NCBI RefSeq assembly: GCF_000739775.1
Contig: NZ_BBJH01000025.1
Coordinates: 1 to 64,000, forward strand
DNA: 64,000 nucleotides
Direction: 5' to 3'
Source: Paraburkholderia heleia NBRC 101817
Lineage (GTDB): Bacteria > Pseudomonadota > Gammaproteobacteria > Burkholderiales > Burkholderiaceae
The position numbers and the translations under genes are program-made. This document shows positions 1-6,879 of the stretch, in pieces (the stretch's first letter is position 1; every line of letters starts with the position of its first letter). Below the pieces are notes generated by a model, which was not told the origin of the DNA, searched no databases, and saw nothing but the letters and a program-made list of their open reading frames with translations.

Positions 1-138
1 GGCGTCGTACACACGCGCCGTGAGAATCTTGCGGAGATAGTCGTTTTCGTCGCGACGGGACTGAGCGGAATCAGCAGCTTCGGCGACTTCGGTGGCTTTG
101 TTTGCTTGGGCGGTAGGGCGGCTTTGATGCACCTGCAT
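1..138 (-). CDS. ilvA: Threonine ammonia-lyase, N-terminus only (runs off left edge)
   Basis: Only the first 46 residues are in the window. After a variable, Ala/Gln-rich stretch comes DYLRKILTARVYDA, which resembles the start of biosynthetic threonine dehydratase (IlvA) in Burkholderiaceae. That PLP enzyme deaminates threonine to 2-oxobutanoate, the first step of isoleucine synthesis. The ATG at 138 has a CAGGAG ribosome site just upstream on the minus strand. The assignment is supported by the Ile-rich leader peptide and terminator directly upstream. The catalytic part lies outside the window, so only the N-terminal resemblance and the leader context support the name. Confidence 0.75.
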   Translation of the reverse strand, partial: MQVHQSRPTAQANKATEVAEAADSAQSRRDENDYLRKILTARVYDA

Positions 139-182
139 GACGGCTCCTGTACTCACTTTCGTTTTGGCCAGGAGGCGGAAAC

Positions 183-208
183 AAAAAACCCGCCTCTTGG
201 GGCGGGTT
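183..208 (-). terminator. Attenuator terminator in the ilvA leader
   Basis: On the minus strand AACCCGCC pairs with GGCGGGTT around a 6-nt loop and is followed by a run of six T. It lies between the leader peptide stop (233) and the ilvA start (138), so it can end transcription before ilvA. An upstream segment (235-242, GGTGGGTT on the minus strand) can pair with the same AACCCGCC arm, which gives a competing antiterminator. Confidence 0.8.
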
Positions 209-232
209 GTTGTCACTGCTACCAGACGTACG

Positions 233-295
233 CTAACCCACCATTCGTTGAATGGTGCTAATAATCAGCGCAATCGTGAAAAGGCGGCAGTTCAT
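233..295 (-). CDS. Ile-rich leader peptide of the ilvA attenuator
   Basis: A 20-codon ORF, MNCRLFTIALIISTIQRMVG, lies directly upstream of the terminator in the ilvA leader. It carries four ATT isoleucine codons (positions 8, 11, 12, 15) plus Leu and Val. The codons for Thr-Ile and the region after them form a 7-bp hairpin on the minus strand (ACCATTC/GAATGGT, plus-strand 240-256). Ribosome stalling at the Ile codons would open this hairpin and free the antiterminator strand. No strong Shine-Dalgarno sequence is visible before the ATG, which is the weak point; an in-frame upstream TTG would extend the peptide. Confidence 0.6.
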   Translation of the reverse strand: MNCRLFTIALIISTIQRMVG

Positions 296-299
296 TTTG

Positions 300-598
300 A
301 GGAGAATGACCTGGGGGACAGGGATTGTCAATCTCGCGCAATCTTGTCATCTGCGATGCACTACAAATTACGTAATTTTTGCTACTTTTTCCGTGTTGGA
401 TGAATGTCGCCATGACTGACAACGGAAAAAGTGGGATTTAATCCTGCCCCGGCGAGCATGTTTCGTGAAACATTCTAGAAAACTGGATCTAACTCATTGA
501 TTTCAAATAATTAAGCTTGATTCAGCATTTTTTCTCAGCTGTTTCACGGATTCGACCCCGGTGGTGGCTCGCGTTCGGCTCCTATCGCGGCTACCACG
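300..598. other. Intergenic region between ilvA leader and parB; parS-like arms
   Basis: No convincing gene is seen. The stretch is less GC-rich than its surroundings and should hold the ilvA promoter. At 458-473 ATGTTTC and GAAACAT face each other across GT. This resembles the common chromosomal parS (TGTTTCACGTGAAACA) with two central bases missing. A half-site TGTTTCACG is at 540-548. Whether ParB proteins bind here is unknown. Confidence 0.4.
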
Positions 599-622
599 AA
601 AAAGGGCGCCTGACGACGCCCT
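599..622 (-). terminator. Rho-independent terminator after parB
   Basis: On the minus strand AGGGCG and CGCCCT form a hairpin with an 8-nt loop, followed by TTTTT. It sits about 30 bp past the parB stop codon and probably ends the parAB transcript. Confidence 0.65.
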
Positions 623-654
623 CCCCTGCTACCGTTAGCCGACGCTCGCGACAT

Positions 655-1680
655 TCAGGCCGTGCCGGTGATGTCCATTTCCGAAGCCCACTGCTCGATG
701 ACCGCCTTCACGCGCTCGGCCAGACGTTGCTGATCGGAAGGCGCGATGCCCTTCAGACTCAACTCCGCGCGCCCATCGCCGAACAGCTTCAGTTCGCCTA
801 ACGCAACGCCGTCCGGCCGGTTGAACTGGACGCGGGACTGGTAATGCGTACGACGCGGTCCCACGCTGCGCGCGCCCGCTTCAGCCGAAGCCGCCGCCTC
901 GAGCTTGCGTACGCTCGCCTTCCCTTCGATCACTTGCGCAAGCCAATGCTCGGCGACCGTTGGGCCCGCCCGGTCGAAGATCAGCTTGATGTTGTAGGCG
1001 TGTCCGAGTCCGACGTCCTTACGATTCTGCGCCATCCTCTGTAGCAGATACGGCGGCAGTGACGTGAGCGCAATCACCTTGCTGATGTGCTTCGGATCTT
1101 CGCCTACGGCCACCCCCAGCTCGATCTGGTCGACGTAGACACGATCGTCGAGCAGTTTCTTCCAGGCGAGCGCATCGTCGAATACCGTCTGTTCCTCGCG
1201 CTCCTTGTTAGCGTGATAGGCGCGCAGGTACAGGTTCTGGTTGTCGAGACCCTCGCGCACATCGGCGTCGATGAACTTGTCGCCGCGCGAACGCGCAGCG
1301 CGAATACGCCGCTCGCCGTCGACGATCACATACTTGCCGGGAAACGCCGAGAGTTTCGTGACCAGGATCGGCGTAATCTGCCCTTGCGTCGCAAAGCTTT
1401 CGGCCAGTTCGTCAATCGTCTCGGCACTGTAAAACGCGCGCGGATTGTACGGATTGGAGACGACATCTTCGACCGAAATCTTCCTGACCGCGTGCAGCGA
1501 AAGCGGCGCCTCGATGGCCTCGGCCGGCTGGGCGGACGGCGTGTCCACGGCGTTGGGTGCGCCCGCGTCGCGTTGCGCGATATTAACGACATCGGCTTCG
1601 GCGAGACGCTCGCCAGCCGAAACACGCTCGGCAGCCATGCCCGCGCGGACCTTGCTGGTGAAATTCAGCTTAGCGGCCAT
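655..1680 (-). CDS. parB: ParB-family chromosome partition protein
   Basis: 341 residues. ParB binds parS sites, spreads or loads as a CTP-dependent clamp, and is moved by ParA. The N-terminal tail (about 1-60) is variable. The ParB/Srx domain follows, with NPYNPR (box I) and GERRIRAARSRG (the GERRxRA box II). A helix-turn-helix region (about 170-240) contains DDALAWKKLL and SKVIALTSLP. The C-terminal dimer domain ends in WASEMDITGTA. The ATG at 1680 starts MAAKLNFTSK, and its first codons overlap the parA end by 11 bp, so translation is probably coupled. A longer upstream frame exists, but its extra residues are only an out-of-frame reading of parA. Confidence 0.95.
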   Translation of the reverse strand: MAAKLNFTSKVRAGMAAERVSAGERLAEADVVNIAQRDAGAPNAVDTPSAQPAEAIEAPLSLHAVRKISVEDVVSNPYNPRAFYSAETIDELAESFATQGQITPILVTKLSAFPGKYVIVDGERRIRAARSRGDKFIDADVREGLDNQNLYLRAYHANKEREEQTVFDDALAWKKLLDDRVYVDQIELGVAVGEDPKHISKVIALTSLPPYLLQRMAQNRKDVGLGHAYNIKLIFDRAGPTVAEHWLAQVIEGKASVRKLEAAASAEAGARSVGPRRTHYQSRVQFNRPDGVALGELKLFGDGRAELSLKGIAPSDQQRLAERVKAVIEQWASEMDITGTA

Positions 1681-2356
1681 CGACCACCTCTTCTTCTTCC
1701 TGAACCAGCGCAATGATCTCGTTGTAAACGGCGCTGATTTCGTCCTTCGCGACTTTCGCCCCACGCACGCCGCGCACATCGAAGACGGTGCGGCCAAGCG
1801 CTGCCGTCTGGCGATAGAGCTCGCGCTGCTTGATGGTTGCCGAAAACACGCGGACGTTGCTCTCGGCGAGGATGGCGCTCATCTGCGTGTGCAGCAGCGT
1901 CTTCGAATTAGATTTATTCAGCAAAATTGCAAATTTTCCGGCCGGGTTGGCAACGCGGGTTCGCTCGACCAACTCCATCATCCCCTCGCTGCTCCAGATG
2001 TCGATCGGCGATGCATCCGTCGGAATGACAGTGGCGTCCGCGACGGCAAGAACTCGCGCAGTAGTGAGGTCATTGATATTGGGCGGACAGTCGACGATAA
2101 CGACGTCGTAGTCGTTCGCCAGCGCGGCGATTTCTGGCCCAATCATCTTCTCCAGCTTGTGAATGCTGCCGACACGGAACGGCAGGGGTGTTTCAGGACC
2201 CGCCGCGGCACACCAACTCATGCAAGATTGCTGACCATCGGCATCGGCGACATAGACCTTATAGCCTTCCGCCTGAAATGCCCCAGCCAGATTCATGCTG
2301 GTGGTGGTTTTGCCAACCCCACCTTTTTGGTTCGCTACGGCTATCACGAGACCCAT
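1670..2356 (-). CDS. parA: ParA-family partition ATPase
   Basis: 228 residues, a short ParA lacking an N-terminal DNA-binding domain (type Ib-like or chromosomal size). It opens MGLVIAVANQKGGVGKTT with the deviant Walker A (KGGVGKTT), then DADGQQS and VVIVDCPPNIND (Walker A' and B regions). It forms a nucleoid-bound gradient that positions ParB-parS complexes. The ATG at 2356 is chosen because GGAG lies 6 nt upstream; upstream TTG (2380) and ATG (2368) starts are possible. Rep and ParAB lie on the same strand, Rep upstream, with the parS cluster between them. Confidence 0.95.
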   Translation of the reverse strand: MGLVIAVANQKGGVGKTTTSMNLAGAFQAEGYKVYVADADGQQSCMSWCAAAGPETPLPFRVGSIHKLEKMIGPEIAALANDYDVVIVDCPPNINDLTTARVLAVADATVIPTDASPIDIWSSEGMMELVERTRVANPAGKFAILLNKSNSKTLLHTQMSAILAESNVRVFSATIKQRELYRQTAALGRTVFDVRGVRGAKVAKDEISAVYNEIIALVQEEEEVVDGR

Positions 2357-2405
2357 TCGTTTCTCCATGCAATTGTTCAATAGCGGACGAGCCTCCCAGA
2401 CGCAC

Positions 2406-2419
2406 TCTCCACGTGGAGA
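2406..2419. promoter_or_regulatory. parS site 1
   Basis: TCTCCACGTGGAGA, a perfect 14-bp palindrome about 50 bp upstream of the parA start. It shares its 12-bp core CTCCACGTGGAG with three other sites in this gap. Being close to the parA promoter, it could also mediate autoregulation by ParB. Confidence 0.8.
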
Positions 2420-2595
2420 CTCCAGCAGGTCATTCGAGAGTCTAATGGCAACTTAAAGTAAATTCTAGGATTTCCGTCTCTGACGTTGTCAGTTCACAAC
2501 CAATTGGCCGAACGGATAAGGATTAGACAAGTACCGGAAGATCGGCGAGCGGGCGGATTAGCTAGATTGCGATGTTTCAACAACGCTCGGAACTG

Positions 2596-2609
2596 TCTCC
2601 ACGTGGAGA
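2596..2609. promoter_or_regulatory. parS site 2
   Basis: A second perfect 14-bp palindrome, TCTCCACGTGGAGA, 190 bp from site 1. Confidence 0.8.
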
Positions 2610-2776
2610 TCGCAGAAAACCATCGAAGATGCAGGGTCCCGGACTGCTCGCTGATCGATGGGTCACAATATCTTTGCACAGCCGCGTAATGCCGATATGA
2701 CGGTAAATAGGAGGTTTGAGTTGGGTGGGTGCACTCAGTCGGTCCAGGCGGAGGGCATTGAGGAATGCATCGCGCA

Positions 2777-2794
2777 AATCTCCACGTGGAGATT
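2777..2794. promoter_or_regulatory. parS site 3
   Basis: An 18-bp perfect palindrome, AATCTCCACGTGGAGATT, an extended version of the shared core. Confidence 0.82.
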
Positions 2795-2877
2795 CGTCGA
2801 CTTGACCTGGAGCAACCCAGCGCTTTGACTGTGATGTAGACGAACTAGAAACGATCCGGCCAGTACGGTTGACCAGC

Positions 2878-2897
2878 GAATCTCCACGTGGAGATTC
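2878..2897. promoter_or_regulatory. parS site 4
   Basis: A 20-bp perfect palindrome, GAATCTCCACGTGGAGATTC, the longest and most symmetric copy. It is the best candidate for the highest-affinity ParB site. Confidence 0.85.
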
Positions 2898-3190
2898 ACT
2901 CATCGGGATTCGGGAAGGATATTGACGCGTGAGCTGCGCCATCCAGGACGACAGAATGCGTTGTAACAGCAAGTGGATCTAACCAGCCGGCATCAGCACC
3001 TGCGACAAGCGGAGATGAAACACGAACATCACTCCGAGGCACTCTAGCAGTCGAAACTGGCGCACCAGCAAAGATTCAGCCCCTCTAACGCACGGACGTT
3101 TCAACGTACATATTTATCTACGATTTCTACGTCGGTATATTTAGTCAAATTTCCTTGCACGTAACTCACGTGTACTCACAGCGATTTGCT

Positions 3191-3218
3191 CAAAAAAAAC
3201 GGCGGCCGAAGCCGCCGT
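3191..3218 (-). terminator. Rho-independent terminator after rep
   Basis: On the minus strand ACGGCGGC-TTCG-GCCGCCGT forms a hairpin with a UUCG tetraloop, followed by eight T. It begins 20 bp past the rep stop codon and separates rep from the partition genes. Confidence 0.9.
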
Positions 3219-3237
3219 CCTGTTTCTTCGATTGCCT

Positions 3238-4611
3238 TCACCCGTCCCGCGCTTTCAACGCAAGATCGATTTCCGCGGTCTGCAAGCCTTCGCCCCCAGC
3301 CGGCGCCTGTTGCCCGCTCAACAGGAATTCAAGCAGGTCGGCAGCAGTCGGTTGGCCCCAGGTGTCCAGCACCACCCAACGGAAGAAGTTCGTCGATGCC
3401 ATCTTGCTTGGCACCTTCGCCGTCGACACCTTGAGCTTGTCCATGCCGACCGTCTCGTTGTAGCGCTTGATCAGTGCAGTCTGGTCGTCGTACTCGAGCT
3501 CGTTGAAGTAGGCGCGCGCCTCATTGATCTTCGCGGCGATATAGCGGTCCTTCACCTGATCCTGACTCTCGCGCGCGCGGCCAGCGTCGGCGGCGGGCGA
3601 GGCGGCATTCGCGCCAGGCAACTCGTAGCCCTCGGTTAGCGCCTTGCGGAAATACGCCGCAACGTTAGCGAGCGGCGCTGCGTTTTTCTGCGCCACGCGC
3701 GCCGCGGTATAGGCCACGGCTGTGCGAATCTTGTCCTCGCCGTACTGCTTGAGCAGGCGCCGCGCCTCGGAAACCGGGATGCTGAACTTCGACATCTCGC
3801 CAATCAGCAGCGTTTCGTTTGCTCGCAGCTCCTGGGACGGATCGGTCTCCGGCTTGCGGGTCACACGGAACTGCAGGGCGACAACCGAGCGTCCCACCTT
3901 GTGCTCGATGAGCTCGAACAGGTGATCCGAAATCTCGTTGACTTCCTTGATGCAGGGCACCAGCACACGGCTCTTGAACTGCTTGTAGAGCTTGTACGAT
4001 TGCGCCGAAGTATCTTGCCCAAGGATCAGGTCGCGCAGCGTCGCGAGCGGAAAGCGCGCCGTCACGCCCACGGCTTCGTAGCGAACGACGTTCTCCCACA
4101 GCGCAAGCGAATGTGCCTTCCTGAACTGACGCGTGATGCGCATGTCGATCATCGCGTAGATTTCGGGATTGAGCAGTTCGCCGCGAATCTGCTCGGAGAA
4201 GGTATAGCGCAATACCGATCGCTCGAGTTCGGCACCGGCAAGCAAACCCGACGCTTTCCAGATGCTGCGCTTGTCCTGCGTGAGGTAGTCCCAGTTGACG
4301 ACCGTGCTGATGAGCGAGTTGATCGTTTCTTTGACGTATTCGGTGTTGTTGCTGTTCAGATCGACGTCCTGGGAGAGGGCGGAGATCGTAATCTCGAACG
4401 ACGAGCGGCCGCGGTCGAGGGAATCCTGGCGAATGGCGTTCTTGATCAGCGAACTGAACATCTTGCGCTGCTGCAGGCTGATCGATCCGGATTTCGGCGC
4501 GATATGAATCGCCGGAACGGCCTTGCGGAACAGATCAGGCGGCTGGCCTTGCTGGAATACGAGTGCACCTTGCTTGTCGGCGTCGCCGGCTTCGGCCTTT
4601 TTTCTTGCCAT
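3238..4611 (-). CDS. Replication initiator, Rep_3 (RepB/RepA winged-helix) superfamily
   Basis: 457 residues. It resembles the initiators of Burkholderia secondary replicons, with two winged-helix domains that bind iterons. Visible family features are SISLQQRKMFSSLI near residue 45, the central IWKASGLLAG and ALWENVVRYE segments, and TLRDLILGQD / YKLYKQFKSRVL in the second winged helix. The C-terminal 150 residues are helical and family-specific. The ATG at 4611 (MARKKAEAGD) is preferred: the upstream extension would run back through the dyad operator at 4632-4669. The iteron field lies immediately upstream. RepA is expected to initiate replication there and repress its own gene. Confidence 0.92.
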   Translation of the reverse strand: MARKKAEAGDADKQGALVFQQGQPPDLFRKAVPAIHIAPKSGSISLQQRKMFSSLIKNAIRQDSLDRGRSSFEITISALSQDVDLNSNNTEYVKETINSLISTVVNWDYLTQDKRSIWKASGLLAGAELERSVLRYTFSEQIRGELLNPEIYAMIDMRITRQFRKAHSLALWENVVRYEAVGVTARFPLATLRDLILGQDTSAQSYKLYKQFKSRVLVPCIKEVNEISDHLFELIEHKVGRSVVALQFRVTRKPETDPSQELRANETLLIGEMSKFSIPVSEARRLLKQYGEDKIRTAVAYTAARVAQKNAAPLANVAAYFRKALTEGYELPGANAASPAADAGRARESQDQVKDRYIAAKINEARAYFNELEYDDQTALIKRYNETVGMDKLKVSTAKVPSKMASTNFFRWVVLDTWGQPTAADLLEFLLSGQQAPAGGEGLQTAEIDLALKARDG

Positions 4612-4631
4612 ATGACCCACGTTGAAAGGGA

Positions 4632-4669
4632 ACCTGGTCGGTGGGTAACTGTATACCAACCGACCAGGT
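4632..4669. promoter_or_regulatory. Dyad operator at the rep promoter
   Basis: ACCTGGTCGGT and ACCGACCAGGT are perfect 11-bp inverted arms around a 16-bp spacer that contains GTAACTGTATAC. The dyad ends 20 bp before the rep start codon. In Rep_3 plasmids an inverted repeat at this place binds Rep dimers and autoregulates the gene; the same role is inferred here. Confidence 0.75.
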
Positions 4670-5391
4670 GACTCAAGGCCGCAAACGCAATCGTGACGTG
4701 GCACGACACCCAAGGGCAAAGAGCATTGACAGCCGGCGATTCCCTGTCTCGACGGCCACAGGGAAGCCGTCCCGGGCACTCAAAGCGGAGTCCGCCGACG
4801 AGCCCATAACTGGTGACCTTTGGATCGGCGCGCCCTGAAAACCATCCCATAGCCGGTGACCTTCAGGCTGGATGTGAGTACTCACTCTATGAATTCGTGC
4901 TCGTCAGGTAGCCGTCCATGGGATTACTCACGTCGCTATTCCGGTTGCCGCCCGAAATGGGTCGGCCAAGCCTGGGCACGCTCATGGCGCCCATAAATGG
5001 TGACCTGAACCGGCTCCCATGAATGGTTACCCACGCATCGGCAAAATGTGGCTTCGCAGATCTGCAAATCAGCACCTTCCCCCATAACCTGCGACCCATA
5101 GCACATCCCATAGGCTGTTACCTTGGTTCAGCTACCTTCCTTACACGCAAGGATTCACGCGGAGGCGCCGATTCGGCGCTCGGTGACGCCCGATATGCCT
5201 CCCCGAAAGCCCACCATATCCGGTTACCCTGGCAGATTCCCAAAAACGGTTACCTGAACTCGGGCGAGGAGGCCCCGGAAACGCCATCAGGAAAGGCACC
5301 CATCCCATAAGTGGCGACCTTCGGTGATTCCCATAAACGGTGACTTGAACGCCAAACCGAGCCATTTCCCATAGCGGGCGACCTTCCCCCC

Positions 5392-5443
5392 ATATCCACA
5401 ACCCGTCAACCCCATGCCCGGTTACCGAAGTCCCATATCCACA
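5392..5443 (+). promoter_or_regulatory. Two DnaA-box-like sites in the iteron field
   Basis: ATATCCACA occurs at 5392-5400 and again at 5435-5443, each inside a longer shared string CCCATATCCACAACCCG. It differs from the DnaA consensus TTATNCACA at one base. The location between iterons and just before the AT-rich tract fits a host DnaA entry point; this function is inferred. Confidence 0.5.
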
Positions 5444-5516
5444 ACCCGAAACTCCCATACCCGGCACCGCAAATCCCATAACACGCCACCAAATCGGCCG
5501 CAAAGCCTTGCCTGGT

Positions 5517-5578
5517 AAGGGTTTGTGGCGTCTAAAGGTTTACTAAAGTTGTTAAAGCGTAAAAGGTAAACACTGAAA
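5517..5578. other. AT-rich candidate DNA unwinding element
   Basis: A locally A/T-rich tract within otherwise GC-rich DNA. GGTTTACTAAAG and GTAAAAGGTAAAC give short inverted runs (GTTTAC/GTAAAC). It follows the densest iteron cluster and the DnaA-like boxes, the normal place for a strand-opening region. Confidence 0.45.
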
Positions 5579-6131
5579 CACGCGTTCGATGAGAAAGACG
5601 TCTCCCAAAACCGGGGACCTAAACACATGTAAGTGGTCACCAACCTCCGTGGCCCCATTCCTGGTTACCTGGCCCATTGACAACGCTTTGCGGGCACCAC
5701 AAATCATTACCTACGTCCTCTTTTCCTGAGAATCTACATCGAGATCCATAACCAGATCATTGATTTATTGGAGAAACCACCCGGATGGTCTCCGTCTATG
5801 GTGTCATTCTTCGTTCAAAGGTAACGGCCTATGGGATCGGCTGGACGGCTACGCAACCCAGTGGAGTGCGGCTGCGAAGCGCTGTGCCGGCCCAGGACAA
5901 TCGCTGATTCCAGATCACGGGGACGAGCGACCTGGAATACGCGCGCCTGGATCCGACGTTCCTCCCATTTCCGGTTACCCCACTCAGGTCACCAGATATG
6001 GGAAACACCGAGGGTCCGAGGGTCCATTTGAGCAGCAACCCAAAGCGATCACGGAAAACCAGGCGCAAACCGGCCAAGGTGCACTGCACAAACTCCATCG
6101 GTGACCTATGGCCCGCTGCGCGCCTGCGATC

Positions 6132-6446
6132 TCAGTCTGACTTCGCGGGAAAGGTAGCCGCGGCCGCGGTGTGCTGCGGCAGGCAATCGCTGCGGTACAC
6201 GTCGGCAAGACGCTGCTGGGCGGCTTCGATATTGGCGGGATAATCGTTGTCGTCCATGTTCGGTTCGTAACCTGCCGCCTCGAGTTCCCCGAGTTCCCGC
6301 ATCAAGTCCGCATGCGTGACCTCGTGGGCCGGTTTGACGAACGGGTAGCTGTGACATTCCTGTTGTGTCAGATGCGGGGCGGCGACCGCGCTTACGCTCA
6401 CCGCTCCCACAAACGGCACCCATACGAACTTCAGCCATGACCTCAT
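6132..6446 (-). CDS. Small secreted DUF4148-family protein
   Basis: 104 residues. A signal peptide (MRSWLKFVWVPF... cleavage near AVAAP, residue 22) is followed by a short periplasmic domain. The DUF4148 signature is at about 45-90: LMRELGELEAAGYEP then NYPANIEAAQQRL-like spacing (DNDYPANIEAAQQRL). The ATG at 6446 has an AAGGAGG site at ideal spacing. Function is unknown; the family is abundant in Burkholderia and often responds to stress or host signals. Two cysteines (about 30 and 87) could form a disulfide. It is separated from the kinase gene by a 430-bp gap and transcribed away from it. Confidence 0.85.
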   Translation of the reverse strand: MRSWLKFVWVPFVGAVSVSAVAAPHLTQQECHSYPFVKPAHEVTHADLMRELGELEAAGYEPNMDDNDYPANIEAAQQRLADVYRSDCLPQHTAAAATFPAKSD

Positions 6447-6879
6447 GATGAATCCTCCTTTTGATGAACCCGCAACGAGATGACAACGCGCCAACGCGCG
6501 GAAAAACGGCTTCGAGGATAAGGAGGTGCCGACGCCGGATCGGGCTCAGCCGGATGACAAAAGGTTTATCTGTCTCACACGCGCACGACACGACACTTCG
6601 CGTACGCACGAATTGACAGGATGACAGGTGCGCGTTATGCGCCAGTAAGAAGATGACGCGCTCTTCATTGCCGTGATGCCGTTGTGTCGAGGGCGCGCCA
6701 CTATGATGGCCAGGCACGAGCGCATCCGCATTCGTGGGTTCGCCAGTGAGTCGTCGAGCCGACCATTCATTGCCATCGGGGGTAGCCATGTCAGTCAGCG
6801 AGAAAGCACCGCGCGCACGGCGCGCGGCCGCACGCGTGCCAGCCTTGCACGACTCGGGGCCGCGCATGCGAGGCGCACG
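6447..6879. other. Divergent promoter region between DUF4148 gene and sensor kinase
   Basis: No gene is supported. A tandem direct repeat TGACAGG-A-TGACAGG lies at 6614-6628 and may be a regulator site, but an 8-bp period is unusual for OmpR-type proteins. A 31-codon ORF (6789-6884) ends in an ATGA overlap with the kinase start; it could be a translational lead-in but shows no recognisable protein features. Confidence 0.35.

Larger units (their letters stand above)
2357..3190. other. Centromere-like region between rep and parA
   Basis: About 830 bp with no convincing gene. It carries four copies of the CTCCACGTGGAG palindrome (annotated separately) and an AT-rich stretch at about 3100-3160 with two TATTTA-type runs. 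The parA promoter must lie in the first part. The position next to parAB and rep marks it as the partition site of the replicon. Confidence 0.7.
4803..6002. repeat. Iteron array of the replication origin
   Basis: At least fourteen direct copies of a 17-18 bp repeat with consensus close to CCCATAnnCGGTKACCT. Clear copies start at 4803, 4846, 4990, 5016, 5081, 5107, 5213, 5239, 5304, 5330, 5368, 5411, 5604, 5654 and 5964; weaker ones at 5454 and 5475. Inverted copies are at 4906-4922, 5819-5835 and 5986-6002. No gene lies in the stretch. Iterons are Rep-binding sites that both start replication and limit copy number. The copy number here is high and the copies are divergent, suggesting graded affinities. 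Confidence 0.9.

Noticed and set aside
5023..5310. Open frames across the iteron field
   Set aside because: They are produced by the repeated CCCATA..GGTGACC units; no ribosome sites or protein families.
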